A stretch of DNA of 64,000 bases from Hyphomicrobiales bacterium (GTDB lineage: Bacteria > Pseudomonadota > Alphaproteobacteria > Rhizobiales > Beijerinckiaceae). The notes below the pieces were generated by a model. It was not told the origin of the DNA and did no database searches. It was given only the letters and a program-made list of their open reading frames with translations. Below are positions 1 to 10,056 of the stretch, one piece after another. Location: the NCBI GenBank assembly GCA_930633495.1, contig CAKNFJ010000001.1, forward strand, positions 4,611,001 through 4,675,000, in the 5' to 3' direction. The position numbers were made by a program, and so were the translations under genes. Within the stretch, counting starts at the first letter, position 1. Each line of letters begins with the position of its first letter.

Positions 1-1456
1 GTTCGGCCTGCCGGAGGCGCTGCGCTTTGCCGTCTTCGCCTGCGGCGGCGCGCTCACGATCCTGGCGTTGTTCCTGCGCGGCGGGCTCGAGCGGGGCTGG
101 GCCGGAGCGGCCGCGTCGCTGATGCTGGGAGGCGCCCTCTATGGGCTGGCGCAGCTCGCTTTCGATCTGTTCCCGACGCCGAGCCTGGTCGCTGCGCTCG
201 TTGCCGGGGGCGGGCTGCTGCTGGGCGCGCCGCTGCCCTTCGCGCTGCTGGCCGGGGTTTCGCTGACAGGGCCGTTCGGCGGATTGCTGCCGGAGCCGGC
301 GATCGTGCAGACGATGGTCGGCGGCATCGGCAAGTTCCTGCTGCTCGCCATCCCGTTCTTCCTCCTCGCGGGTGAGTTGCTGACGGAGGGTGGGCTGGCG
401 GAACGGCTGATCCGCTTCGCAGCGACGCTCGTCGGGCATTGGCGGGCGGGGCTCGCGCAGACGGCGCTGGTCGCCAGCGTCCTGTTTTCCGGCGCCTCCG
501 GCTCCTCGGTCGCGAACGCCGCCTTCGGGGCCAAGGTGATGGCACCGACATTGGTGGCGAGCGGCTATCCGCCGGCCCATGCGGCGGCGATCGTCGCCGG
601 CGTCTCGATGCTGGACAACATCATCCCGCCCTCGATCGCCTTCCTGATCCTGGCGAGCGCGACGAATCTTTCCGTCGGCTCGCTCCTGGTTGGCGGCTTC
701 GTCGCGGGCGGCGTGCTGGCGCTGGCGCTGGCCGTCGGCATCCATCTCAGCGTGCGCGGCGTCGTCGATACGGCGCCCAAGGCGAGCGCGGCCGAGCGGG
801 GCAGGGCGCTGATCGGCGCAATTCCGGCGATCGGGCTCGGCGTCATCGTCGTGATCGGCATCCGCTTCGGCGTGGTGACGGTGACGGAGGCCTCGGCGCT
901 CGCCGTTGCCTATGCCGTCATCGCCTGCCTCGCTCTGCGCAGCCTGAACGCGCGGGGCGTGCTGGCGAGCTTACGCAAATCCGCGGCGGAGGCGGCGGCG
1001 ATCGGCCTGCTGATCGGGGCTTCGGCACCCTTCGCCTTCCTGCTCGCCGTCGACCGGGTTTCCGAGCAGATGGCCGGGCTCGTCACCCTGTTCGGCGCCG
1101 GACCCTATGCCGTGATGCTGCTCGCCAATCTGGTGCTGCTGGTGGCCGGGCTCTTCCTCGATATCGGCGCGGCGATCCTGCTGCTCGCGCCGCTGCTTCT
1201 GCCGGTCGCGATCGCGGCGGGGCTCGATCCGATCCAGTTCGGCGTCGTGCTCGTCGTCAACCTGATGATCCACGGGCTGACGCCGCCGCTCGGCATTCTC
1301 GTCTACGTCGTCAGCGGCATCATGCGCGTGCCGGCGGGGGCGGTTTTCCGGGCGGTGCTGCCGCTGCTCGGCGTGCTGCTCGCGGCGCTCATGGTGCTGT
1401 CGCTGGGCATGGCTGCGTGGCCCGCGCTTGCGCCGGGGCTCAAGGCGCTGTTCTGA
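1..1456 (+). CDS. TRAP transporter large permease (DctM type), 5' end outside window
   Basis: The reading frame is open from base 2, so the gene starts upstream of the window. The visible part, about 484 residues, is almost wholly hydrophobic with repeated membrane segments. It carries the DctM hallmarks: a PFFLLAGELL segment, FSGASGSSVANAAFG, MLDNIIPPS and a C-terminal LTPPLGILVYVVSG. In this family the large subunit forms the Na+-coupled channel that imports organic acids delivered by a periplasmic binding protein. The usual DctM start (near residue 55 of the visible part, GLLLGAPLPFALL) is preceded by further hydrophobic sequence, so a DctQ-DctM fusion is likely. Substrate unknown. The next gene starts 74 bp downstream and is unrelated. 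Confidence 0.9.
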   Translation, partial: FGLPEALRFAVFACGGALTILALFLRGGLERGWAGAAASLMLGGALYGLAQLAFDLFPTPSLVAALVAGGGLLLGAPLPFALLAGVSLTGPFGGLLPEPAIVQTMVGGIGKFLLLAIPFFLLAGELLTEGGLAERLIRFAATLVGHWRAGLAQTALVASVLFSGASGSSVANAAFGAKVMAPTLVASGYPPAHAAAIVAGVSMLDNIIPPSIAFLILASATNLSVGSLLVGGFVAGGVLALALAVGIHLSVRGVVDTAPKASAAERGRALIGAIPAIGLGVIVVIGIRFGVVTVTEASALAVAYAVIACLALRSLNARGVLASLRKSAAEAAAIGLLIGASAPFAFLLAVDRVSEQMAGLVTLFGAGPYAVMLLANLVLLVAGLFLDIGAAILLLAPLLLPVAIAAGLDPIQFGVVLVVNLMIHGLTPPLGILVYVVSGIMRVPAGAVFRAVLPLLGVLLAALMVLSLGMAAWPALAPGLKALF

Positions 1457-1530
1457 TGTGCTTTCCTTCGCCCGGCGCCCGCGCCGTTCCATCGCCTTCG
1501 CCGTGAGCCGGCCCCGGACCTGATGCCGAT

Positions 1531-2802
1531 ATGATCTTCACCGACATCGCGACGCGGACCTACAATCATGGCTGGCGGCTCGACCCGATCATCCGCAGCC
1601 TGCTCGACACCGATTTCTACAAGCTCCTGATGCTGCAGATGATCCGGGTCTTCCACCCGGAGGTGCAGGTCACTTTCTCGCTGATCAATCGCTCGAAGCA
1701 TATCCGCCTCGGCGACATCGTCGACGAGGGCGAGCTGAGGGCGCAGCTCGACCATGCCCGCTCGCTGCGCTTCACCAAGAACGAGTTGATCTGGCTGGCC
1801 GGCAACAGCTTCTACGGCAAGACCCAGATGTTCTCGCCGGATTTCATGGCCTGGCTCGCCGATTTCCAGTTGCCCGATTACGACCTACGCAAGGTCGATG
1901 GCCAGTACGAACTGCATTTCGAAGGGCCCTGGACCCATACCACGATGTGGGAGGTGCCGGCGCTAGCGATCGTCAACGAGCTTAGGGCGCGCCGGGTCAT
2001 GCTCGGCCAGAAGCGCTTCTCGCTCGACGTGCTCTACGCCCGTGCCAAGGCCAAGATGTGGGACAAGGTCGAGCGGCTGCAGAAGCTGCCGAACCTCAAG
2101 CTTTCCGATTTCGGCACGCGCCGGCGCCATGGCCATCTCTGGCAACGCTGGTGCGTCGAAGCGCTCAAGGAAGGGCTCGGGCCGGCCTTCACCGGCACCT
2201 CGAACGTCCTGCTCGCGATGGATGCCGACCTCGAAGCGATCGGCACGAACGCCCATGAATTGCCGATGGTGCTCGCGGCGCTCGCCGAATCGGACGAGGA
2301 CCTGCTTCAGGCCCCTTATCGCGTGCTGGACGAATGGCGCCAGGTCTATGGCGGCAACCTGCTGATCGCCTTGCCGGACGCCTTCGGCAGCCAGAGCTTC
2401 CTGCGCCACGCGCCGGACTGGGTCGCGGACTGGACCGGCTTCCGCCCCGACAGCGCGCCGCCGATTCCGGCCGGCGAGACGATCATGGATTGGTGGCGCG
2501 AGCGCGGACGCGACCCCCGCGAGAAGATGCTGGTGTTCTCGGATGGTCTCGACGTCGATGCGATCGAGCGCGTCTACCACCACTTCGACGGAAAGGTTCG
2601 CATGGCCTTCGGCTGGGGCACGGATTTGACCAACGACATGGTCGGCTGCTCGCCGGACGGGTCGCGCGCGCTCGATCCGATCTCGCTGGTCTGCAAGGTC
2701 ACCAAGGCGAATGGCCGGCCGGCGGTGAAGCTGTCGGACAACCCCGAGAAGGTCTCGGGCGATCCGGAAGCCGTGAAGCGCTATCGGCGGGTGTTCAGGT
2801 AG
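1531..2802 (+). CDS. pncB: Nicotinate phosphoribosyltransferase
   Basis: This protein of 423 aa matches PncB of the Preiss-Handler NAD salvage route, joining nicotinate and PRPP (with ATP) to give nicotinate mononucleotide in the cytoplasm. Visible family motifs are the N-terminal [14 protein letters not shown], the GTRRRHG segment near residue 198, GTSNVLLA (substrate binding, about residue 228) and a C-terminal [12 protein letters not shown]. Length is normal. The ATG at 1531 is used; an in-frame start further in would cut into the conserved N-terminus. It converges with the next gene, leaving only 19 bp between stops. Confidence 0.95.
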   Translation: MIFTDIATRTYNHGWRLDPIIRSLLDTDFYKLLMLQMIRVFHPEVQVTFSLINRSKHIRLGDIVDEGELRAQLDHARSLRFTKNELIWLAGNSFYGKTQMFSPDFMAWLADFQLPDYDLRKVDGQYELHFEGPWTHTTMWEVPALAIVNELRARRVMLGQKRFSLDVLYARAKAKMWDKVERLQKLPNLKLSDFGTRRRHGHLWQRWCVEALKEGLGPAFTGTSNVLLAMDADLEAIGTNAHELPMVLAALAESDEDLLQAPYRVLDEWRQVYGGNLLIALPDAFGSQSFLRHAPDWVADWTGFRPDSAPPIPAGETIMDWWRERGRDPREKMLVFSDGLDVDAIERVYHHFDGKVRMAFGWGTDLTNDMVGCSPDGSRALDPISLVCKVTKANGRPAVKLSDNPEKVSGDPEAVKRYRRVFR

Positions 2803-2821
2803 GCGTTTTTCGGCCCGGGCC

Positions 2822-3889
2822 TTACGGCTTGAGGCCGAGGAAGACGAAAGGCCTGGCCACGACGAATTTGTCCGTGGCGTCGCCGGCATAGACGTGATCC
2901 TGATCGCGGCCGAGATCGAGCTTGCGCGTGCCGGCTGCCATCGCGAAGTCGATCTTCTTCAGATCGACCCAGAAGGTGTTCGGCGTCAACGCTGATTCGA
3001 AGAAGTAGAGCTTGCGGGCGTGATCGACGACGGTGCGCCAGCGCGTCGAGGAGATGTTCGGCTCCTCCGGCGTGTTGAGGCCGAAGGGGACTGAGGCGTT
3101 GCGGATCACGCTGAAGACGCTGGCGACGGCGCGGTTGGGATCCTCGAATTTCGGGATCGCGTCGACGTAGAAGGATGCGCGCGCGAAGCGATCCGAGGCG
3201 CGATTGGTGCCGGGCAGCATCACCGTCCCACCGATCTGCTTCCAGTATTCTGCGAGGGCGAGCTGCTTGTCGAAGACCGGCGAATTGGTCATCACCTGAT
3301 ATTGGCGGCCGTGGTGGATGACCTGCTTGCCACCGATATATTCGACGATGGCGCTGTCGCCCGAGGCATCCGACATCGACAGATGCAGCGTCGCGAGGCG
3401 GGTTTCGCCCGGAACGGCGTCGGTGACGATCGTGAAGGGCTCCAGGCGCAACGCCGCCACCGCCTCGGCGACTGTGCCGAAATTGTCGAGCACATATTGT
3501 GCCCAGGCGGCGATGGTCAGGCCGGGTTTCGACCCGGCCTCGAACTTCGGATATTCCGATTCCACCAGCCAGAGCACATTGGCGGCAAGCCCCGCCTCAT
3601 TGATGCCGTCGGTGGTCGAGATGTCATAGCCCGAGGCGATGACGCTGCCGTATTTCGCGGTCCAGCGGATCGAGTTCGGTCCGGCTTCGCCAGTTCGCTC
3701 CACGCCGCGCGGCATGATCCAGAGATTGGTCGCGACGTCGCTCTTCCAGTCCATCGAGCGAGCCGTGATGACCCGGCCTTCAGCTCCGAAATAGACGAAG
3801 CGCGTGCAGGCTTGCGCGTCAGCGAAAAGCGCGAAGGCCATGGTGAGCGCAGTCGCGAAATGTCCTGCGCGACGGGTGTTCCGAGACAT
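2822..3889 (-). CDS. Secreted linear amide C-N hydrolase (choloylglycine hydrolase / penicillin V acylase family)
   Basis: An Ntn-hydrolase of 355 aa. The frame is open up to 3967, but the ATG at 3889 is preferred because a strong Shine-Dalgarno (GGGAGAAG) precedes it and it begins a signal peptide (RR, then ALTMAFALFADAQA). Cleavage would expose Cys28 in A-C-T-R-F-V-Y, the N-terminal nucleophile of this family. The ARSMDWK segment carries the conserved Arg and Asp near the active site. The family cleaves amide bonds in penicillin V, bile salts or acyl-homoserine lactones; the substrate here cannot be told. Probably periplasmic. Divergent from tuf copy 1. Confidence 0.88.
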   Translation of the reverse strand: MSRNTRRAGHFATALTMAFALFADAQACTRFVYFGAEGRVITARSMDWKSDVATNLWIMPRGVERTGEAGPNSIRWTAKYGSVIASGYDISTTDGINEAGLAANVLWLVESEYPKFEAGSKPGLTIAAWAQYVLDNFGTVAEAVAALRLEPFTIVTDAVPGETRLATLHLSMSDASGDSAIVEYIGGKQVIHHGRQYQVMTNSPVFDKQLALAEYWKQIGGTVMLPGTNRASDRFARASFYVDAIPKFEDPNRAVASVFSVIRNASVPFGLNTPEEPNISSTRWRTVVDHARKLYFFESALTPNTFWVDLKKIDFAMAAGTRKLDLGRDQDHVYAGDATDKFVVARPFVFLGLKP

Positions 3890-3961
3890 CGATCTTCTCC
3901 CGATTTCCGCCGCCCTCGACGCTGGGACGCGCACCGCCTTAACGGCCTTCCGTGACCAATC

Positions 3962-3990
3962 TTGCATCCCGCTTCAAAACCCCCTAATGC
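3962..3990 (+). promoter_or_regulatory. Candidate promoter of tuf copy 1
   Basis: TTGCAT (3962-3967) and TAATGC (3985-3990) are separated by 17 bp, a good sigma-70-type fit in front of a gene that must be strongly expressed. The predicted transcript would have a short leader of about 40 nt containing the small hairpin GGCCC-gaa-GGGCC (4004-4016). Inferred from spacing only. Confidence 0.5.
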
Positions 3991-4037
3991 GACCCCGTTT
4001 CTAGGCCCGAAGGGCCGCCTTCGAGGACAAGGGTGTC

Positions 4038-5228
<1,191 letters not shown>

Positions 5229-5251
5229 TCGACGTCGCATAGCGATTTGGG

Positions 5252-5280
5252 AAAGGGCGGTGGCGACACCGCCCTTTTTC
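5252..5280 (+). terminator. Intrinsic terminator of tuf copy 1
   Basis: A perfect 8-bp stem GGGCGGTG (5255-5262) with GCGA tetraloop and CACCGCCC (5267-5274) is followed by five T. Flanking A residues extend the stem. It lies 24 bp after the tuf stop. Confidence 0.9.
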
Positions 5281-5410
5281 TTTGCCGGTCGGGGTTGTTC
5301 GCGGCCGCCGATGCGGCTGTGCGCGCCGTCGGTGTGGCAGGACGAACTTCAGCCGGCTATCTGATTTCCTCAAGGCCGCCGAGTCGCGAGCGGCTTCGGG
5401 GGAGACGACA

Positions 5411-6529
5411 ATGCAGAAGCCGAAGCTCAGGATCGGCCTGATCGGCACGGGTTTCATGGGCAAGGCCCATGTCTTCGGCTTCGCCGCGGCGCAGCGCGTC
5501 TTCGACCTGCCTTTCGAACTGGAGCTGCACACCGTCGCCGACCGGGACGAGGCGCTTGCCGCTGCCGCCGCGCGGACGCTCGGCTTCGCCCGCTCCAGCG
5601 GCGACTGGCGCAGCCTCGTCGCCGATCCCGAGATCGACCTGATCGACATCACCGCGCCGAATGCCTTCCACCGCGAGATGGCGCTCGCGGCCATCGCCGC
5701 CGGCAAGCATGTCTATTGCGAGAAGCCATTGGCGCCGACGGCGGTGGAGGCGCGCGAGATGGCCGATGCGGCGGCTGCCGCGAAGGTCAAGACGCAGGTC
5801 GGCTTCAATTATCTCTGCAATCCGATGCTCGGGCTGGCGCGGGCGATGATCCGGGCCGGCGAGATCGGCGAGGTGCGCAGCTATCGCGGCATCCATGCCG
5901 AGGATTACATGACCGATGCCGCAAGCCCCTTCACCTTCCGGCACGAGCCGGCCGGCGGCGGAGCGCTCGCGGATATCGGCAGCCACGCGCTCGCGACGGC
6001 CGAATTCCTGCTCGGGCCGGTCGAGAGGGTCATGGGCGATTGCGTCACCGCCATCGCCAGCCGGCCTGACGGGCGGGGCGGCCATCGCGCGGTCGCGGTC
6101 GACGACACCAGCCGCGCCTTCCTGCGCTTCGCAGGTGGTGCGAGCGGCAGCATCGAAGCGAGCTGGATCGCGACCGGCCGCAAGATGCAGCATGATTTCG
6201 AGGTCTACGGCACCAAGGGCGCGTTGCTCTTCACGCAGGAGCGCCTCAACGAGCTGCACTTCTACAGCACGGCCGACGCGGCCGGGCGGCGTGGCTTCCG
6301 GCGGATCGAGGCCGGGCCGGAGCATGAGCCCTATGGGCTGTTCTGCGTGGCGCCGGGCCATCAGCTCGGCTTCAACGACCTGAAGGCGATCGAGGTGGCG
6401 CGCTTCATGGAGGCGATCGCGGGTCTGCGGCCCGAGCCGTTCGACTTCCGGGCGGGGCAGCGCATCCAGATGCTGCTGGAGACGATCCAGGCTTCGGCGC
6501 GGGAAGGGCGCTGGCGCGACGTCGCCTGA
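5411..6529 (+). CDS. Gfo/Idh/MocA family NAD(P)-dependent oxidoreductase
   Basis: The 372-aa protein begins with a Rossmann dinucleotide-binding motif (IGLIGTGFMGKAH, residues 8-20) and has the family EKP motif at residues 104-106, whose lysine takes part in catalysis. The C-terminal half fits the alpha/beta substrate domain. Members oxidise or reduce sugars, inositol and related polyols. The ATG at 5411 sits behind GGGGGAGA; the frame is open further upstream but the region there overlaps the tuf terminator. A DapA-family gene follows 141 bp later, so the two may act in one sugar or sugar-acid route; this is inference. Confidence 0.9.
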   Translation: MQKPKLRIGLIGTGFMGKAHVFGFAAAQRVFDLPFELELHTVADRDEALAAAAARTLGFARSSGDWRSLVADPEIDLIDITAPNAFHREMALAAIAAGKHVYCEKPLAPTAVEAREMADAAAAAKVKTQVGFNYLCNPMLGLARAMIRAGEIGEVRSYRGIHAEDYMTDAASPFTFRHEPAGGGALADIGSHALATAEFLLGPVERVMGDCVTAIASRPDGRGGHRAVAVDDTSRAFLRFAGGASGSIEASWIATGRKMQHDFEVYGTKGALLFTQERLNELHFYSTADAAGRRGFRRIEAGPEHEPYGLFCVAPGHQLGFNDLKAIEVARFMEAIAGLRPEPFDFRAGQRIQMLLETIQASAREGRWRDVA

Positions 6530-6670
6530 CCCTGCAGGCGGCGCGGGACGCCCGCCCATCGGACGGGGTGGTCGTCGGGGCGGCGGCTCTCTAGAAATGC
6601 CGGGAGGGCCGTCACCCGATCCGTGCCGAACGCGGACGATCTGCAAGCCGGCCCCGGGGAGGTTTGTCTC

Positions 6671-7570
6671 ATGGGTTTCGCGCCGCCGTTTTCGGGTATC
6701 CATTCGATCGTCTTCGCCCTGTTCGACGAGAACGAGCGGCTCGACCGGACCGCCATGCGCAAGCAGGCTCAGATCAGCGTCGAGCTCGACGTGCAGGGCA
6801 TGGCCGCGCTCGGCCTCGCCACCGAAGTCTCCAAGCTGAGCTTCACCGAGCGCTGCACCGTCATGGAGTGGATGGCGGAGGATGTGGCGGGCAGGAAGCC
6901 GCTCGCCTTCACCATCTTCGGCGGCTCGGTGGCTGAGCAGGTCGAACTGGTGAAGGTCGCGGAAAAGAACGGCGCCGACTGGGTGATTCTTCAGCCGCCG
7001 ATGGTCGGCAGCTTCGGCGCGGCCGAATACATCAATTTCTTCGGGCGCATCGCCGACACGACCTCCCTGCCGGTCGCGATCCAGAATGCGCCGGCCTATA
7101 TGGGGCGCGGCCTCTCGGCCGAGGATATTCGCGAACTCACGCGGCGGCACCCGAATATCAGCCTGATCAAGGGCGAGGGCACGGTCGTCGAGATCGAGCG
7201 GCTGATCGCGGTGACCGAAGGCAGGCTGCCGATTCTGAACGGGCGCGGCGGGCTGGAACTCATCGACAATTTTCGCGCCGGCTGCAGCGGCATGATCCTG
7301 GCGCCCGACACGATCGATTATGCGCTGCGGGCCTATAACCGTTACAGGGCCGGCGACGAGGCGGGGGCGGATGCAGCCTATCGCGAGGTTCTGCCGGCAA
7401 TCACCTTCATCATGCAGTCGATCGAGACGCTGATCTGCTACGGCAAGCGCATTTTCGGCGCGCGGGCCGGCATCCCGATCCATGATCGCGGCCCGGCGCT
7501 CAGGCCGACCGAATTCGGCCTGAAACTGGTCGAGCGCTATGCCCGCGAACTCGGCCCCTACAGCAAATGA
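6671..7570 (+). CDS. Dihydrodipicolinate synthase / N-acetylneuraminate lyase family protein
   Basis: A 299-aa TIM-barrel class I aldolase of the DapA superfamily. Lys167 in SLIKGEG is the expected Schiff-base lysine. The tyrosine of the usual YNxP motif is replaced: the segment reads IQNAPAY, putting Gln138 at that place, so true lysine-pathway activity is doubtful. The ATG at 6671 follows GGGGAGG; a GTG 48 bp upstream is in frame but less likely. It is 141 bp after an oxidoreductase gene and 61 bp before tRNA-Trp. Substrate unknown. Confidence 0.85.
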   Translation: MGFAPPFSGIHSIVFALFDENERLDRTAMRKQAQISVELDVQGMAALGLATEVSKLSFTERCTVMEWMAEDVAGRKPLAFTIFGGSVAEQVELVKVAEKNGADWVILQPPMVGSFGAAEYINFFGRIADTTSLPVAIQNAPAYMGRGLSAEDIRELTRRHPNISLIKGEGTVVEIERLIAVTEGRLPILNGRGGLELIDNFRAGCSGMILAPDTIDYALRAYNRYRAGDEAGADAAYREVLPAITFIMQSIETLICYGKRIFGARAGIPIHDRGPALRPTEFGLKLVERYARELGPYSK

Positions 7571-7631
7571 GGATGACGCGCGATTTCGACTTGAAATGCG
7601 CGGCGCCTTGGGGCACATGACGCCCACCTGC

Positions 7632-7707
<76 letters not shown>

Positions 7708-7765
7708 GTCGTCCCGCTGGCGACTGTGATACGCCCGGATGCCCAAGCAGGTTGGCGAGGCATCC

Positions 7766-8497
7766 ATGACCCAGAACATCTACGACGACGAGACCTTCTT
7801 CGCGGGCTACAGCCAGTTGCCGCGTTCGGTCCGTGGGCTGGACGGCGCGCCGGAATGGCCGGTGCTGCGGTCCATGCTGCCGGATCTCCGCGGCAAGCGC
7901 GTTCTCGACCTCGGCTGCGGCTTCGGCTGGTTCTGCCGTTTTGCGGCAGGCGAGGGGGCTGCGAGCGTGCTCGGCGTCGACGTGTCCGAGAAGATGCTGG
8001 AGCGGGCGCGGCGCGAGACGGACGATGCCCGCGTCGCCTATGAGCGCGCCGATCTCGAAAGCTACACGCCGCCGGCCGAGGCCTGCGACCTCGTCTACAG
8101 CTCGCTCGCCTTCCACTATATCGAGGATCTCGCCGGGCTGTTCGCGCGGGCCTATGCGGCGTTGAAGCCGGGCGGTGCGCTGGTCGCGTCGGTCGAGCAT
8201 CCGCTCATGACCGCGCCGGTGCGGCAGGAATGGCTGAGCGACGCCGATGGGCGCGCGACCTGGCCGGTCAACGGCTATCATGACGAGGGCAAGCGGGTCA
8301 GCAACTGGCTGGCGGAGGGCGTGGTCAAGCGCCATCGCACCATCGCGACCTATCTCGACCTGCTGCTGGGCGCCGGCTTCAGGCTGGACAGGCTGGTCGA
8401 ATGGGCGCCGAGCCCGGAGCAGGTCGCGGCCGAGCCGGGCTGGGCGAGAGAGCGCGAACGACCTTTCTTCCTGCTGATCGCGGCGAGCCGGAGCTGA
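7766..8497 (+). CDS. Class I SAM-dependent methyltransferase
   Basis: A 243-aa protein with the SAM-binding motif I VLDLGCGFGWFCRFA (about residues 49-63), acidic motif II LGVDVSEKML, and motif near YSSLAFHYIED, as in the UbiE/COQ5-like Methyltransf_11 group. Target molecule unknown. ATG 7766 is chosen because GGCGAGG precedes it; an in-frame ATG at 7739 lies close to the tRNA and lacks a clear ribosome site. It separates tRNA-Trp from secE, which are usually adjacent, so it is probably a local insertion. Confidence 0.9.
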   Translation: MTQNIYDDETFFAGYSQLPRSVRGLDGAPEWPVLRSMLPDLRGKRVLDLGCGFGWFCRFAAGEGAASVLGVDVSEKMLERARRETDDARVAYERADLESYTPPAEACDLVYSSLAFHYIEDLAGLFARAYAALKPGGALVASVEHPLMTAPVRQEWLSDADGRATWPVNGYHDEGKRVSNWLAEGVVKRHRTIATYLDLLLGAGFRLDRLVEWAPSPEQVAAEPGWARERERPFFLLIAASRS

Positions 8498-8505
8498 ACG
8501 ACAGC

Positions 8506-8589
8506 GACCCGAAAGGGTCTTGGCTTCACGCGCCAAGCGATGTAAGAGGCTTCACAACGACGGCGCGCGACCCCACCGGGTCCCGCGCC
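8506..8589 (+). other. Cluster of three stem-loops upstream of secE
   Basis: Three hairpins lie in this gap: GACCC-gaaa-GGGTC (8506-8519), CTTGGC-N7-GCCAAG (8519-8537) and a longer one with GGCGCG and GACCC (8562-8573) pairing with GGGTC and CGCGCC (8578-8589), one C-C mismatch, loop CACC. There is no T tract. They could end the methyltransferase transcript or form the 5' leader of secE-nusG. Confidence 0.5.
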
Positions 8590-8659
8590 GCGAATGTTTC
8601 AGGACGGCCGATTCGGCATGCGGCGGGGCCGCCGGCCGGATCGGAACCCGAGGTGGTTC

Positions 8660-8854
8660 ATGGCGAAATCCAATCCCTTCCAGTTCCTGCAGGACGTGCG
8701 CGCCGAGGCGACCAAGGTCACCTGGCCTTCGCGCCGCGAGACGCTGATCACCACGGGCCTCGTGCTCGCCATGGTGGTCGTCTCCAGCCTGTTCTTCCTC
8801 TTCACCGACACCCTCATCCGCTGGGGGCTCGGCATCATCCTCGGCGCCCGTTGA
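8660..8854 (+). CDS. secE: Preprotein translocase subunit SecE
   Basis: A short SecE of 64 aa: a cytoplasmic amphipathic part with the conserved RAEATKVTWPSRRET motif (about residues 13-27) and one membrane helix (TTGLVLAMVVVSSLFFLF). SecE clamps SecY in the SecYEG channel of the inner membrane. The ATG at 8660 matches the family start; an in-frame ATG at 8594 would fall inside the hairpin region. nusG starts 14 bp after the stop, so the pair is co-transcribed. Confidence 0.95.
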   Translation: MAKSNPFQFLQDVRAEATKVTWPSRRETLITTGLVLAMVVVSSLFFLFTDTLIRWGLGIILGAR

Positions 8855-8868
8855 ACGGAATTACGAAC

Positions 8869-9402
8869 GTGAGCACCCGCTGGTACATCGTCCACGCCTA
8901 CTCCAATTTCGAGAACAAGGTCGCCCAGTCGATCAAGGACCAGGCGGCGCAGCGCAACCTCGCCGACAAGTTCGAAGAGGTGCTGGTGCCGACCGAGAAG
9001 GTCGTCGAGGTTCGCCGCGGCCGCAAGGTCGACACCGAGCGCAAGTTCTTCCCGGGCTATGTGCTGGTGAAGTGCGAGATGACCGACGAGGTCTACCACC
9101 TCATCAAGAACACGCCGAAGGTCACCGGCTTCCTGGGCGCCGACAAGGCCAAGCCCATGCCGATCCCGGAGCATGAGGCGATGCGGATCAAGGGCCAGGT
9201 CGCCGAGGGCATCGAGCGGCCGAAGCCGACGATCGTTTTCGAGGTCGGCGAGCAGGTCAAGGTGGCGGACGGCCCCTTCGCCTCGTTCAACGGCGTCGTC
9301 GAGGATGTCGACCACGCCCGCGCCCGCCTCAAGGTCGCCGTCTCGATCTTCGGCCGCGCGACCCCGGTGGAACTCGAATACGGTCAGGTCGAAAAGCTCT
9401 GA
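8869..9402 (+). CDS. nusG: Transcription termination/antitermination protein NusG
   Basis: NusG of 177 aa links RNA polymerase with Rho and with the ribosome. The N-terminal NGN domain (RWYIVHAYSNFENKV) and the C-terminal KOW domain (FEVGEQVKVADGPFASFNGVVEDVD) are complete, and FFPGYVLVK is present. The start is GTG at 8869, 14 bp after secE; the frame is open far upstream, but that is a shadow through the methyltransferase and secE. Confidence 0.97.
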   Translation: MSTRWYIVHAYSNFENKVAQSIKDQAAQRNLADKFEEVLVPTEKVVEVRRGRKVDTERKFFPGYVLVKCEMTDEVYHLIKNTPKVTGFLGADKAKPMPIPEHEAMRIKGQVAEGIERPKPTIVFEVGEQVKVADGPFASFNGVVEDVDHARARLKVAVSIFGRATPVELEYGQVEKL

Positions 9403-9410
9403 TCCTGATC

Positions 9411-9434
9411 GGGAAGCCCTTCGGGGCTTCCCTT
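9411..9434 (+). terminator. Stem-loop after nusG, possible weak terminator
   Basis: A perfect 9-bp stem GGGAAGCCC with TTCG tetraloop and GGGCTTCCC begins 9 bp after the nusG stop. Only TT follows, so it may be a 3'-end stabiliser or an attenuator rather than a full terminator. The rest of the 209-bp gap before rplK (to 9611) shows no clear promoter to me. Confidence 0.55.
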
Positions 9435-9611
9435 CGGCGCTGCCTTGTGTCATAGGGCGCGCCTCAACCGCGTGGGAGATGTGCCGGTCGCCAGCCGGAT
9501 CAACCGCATCGCACCACGCACTGCAACCACCCCGGCCCCGGCGGAGAGCGTCGGCAGGCAGGGGCGTCGTCGTTCCGACAGGCACCGGAGCGGGCGGCAG
9601 GAGCAGCCATC

Positions 9612-10043
9612 ATGGCGAAGAAGATCACGGGCTACGTGAAGCTTCAGGTTCCGGCGGGCGCGGCCAATCCGTCGCCGCCGATCGGTCCCGCGCTCGGTCA
9701 GCGCGGCCTCAACATCATGGAATTCTGCAAGGCCTTCAACGCGAAGACCCAGCAGATGGAAAAGGGCATGCCGATCCCGGTGATCATCACCGCGTATGCC
9801 GATCGCTCCTTCACTTTCGAGATGAAGCAGCCGCCGGTCTCGTACTGGCTGAAGAAGGCCGCTGGCCTGACCTCCGGCTCTAAGACCCCGGGCAAGGGCG
9901 GCAATGTCGGCAAGGTCACAACCGCGCAGATCGCCGAGATCGCCGAGAAGAAGATGGCGGATCTCAACTGCGACACCGTCGAATCGGCTTCGGCCATGAT
10001 CCGTGGCTCGGCCAGGTCCATGGGCCTGGAAGTCGTGGGCTGA
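9612..10043 (+). CDS. rplK: 50S ribosomal protein L11
   Basis: L11, 143 aa, normal length, binds 23S rRNA in the GTPase-associated centre and is needed for RelA activation and release-factor function. N-terminal [26 protein letters not shown] is diagnostic, and the C-terminal RNA-binding domain ends with the conserved [10 protein letters not shown]. The ATG is 13 bp upstream of an evenly spaced pair with rplA. Confidence 0.98.
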   Translation: MAKKITGYVKLQVPAGAANPSPPIGPALGQRGLNIMEFCKAFNAKTQQMEKGMPIPVIITAYADRSFTFEMKQPPVSYWLKKAAGLTSGSKTPGKGGNVGKVTTAQIAEIAEKKMADLNCDTVESASAMIRGSARSMGLEVVG

Positions 10044-10056
10044 GGGAGGCTGACCA

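Noticed and set aside
439..1506. 355-codon plus-strand frame inside the TRAP permease
   Set aside because: Out-of-frame shadow, Arg/Gly/Ala-rich, overlapping a clear membrane-protein gene.
6361..6762. 133-codon minus-strand frame between the oxidoreductase and aldolase-family genes
   Set aside because: Overlaps both plus-strand genes, no ribosome site, Arg/Ser-rich shadow composition.
9403..9611. Promoter for rplKA in the nusG-rplK gap
   Set aside because: TTCCCT-17-CATAGG is the best pair found, but the -35 is too poor to list as a feature.
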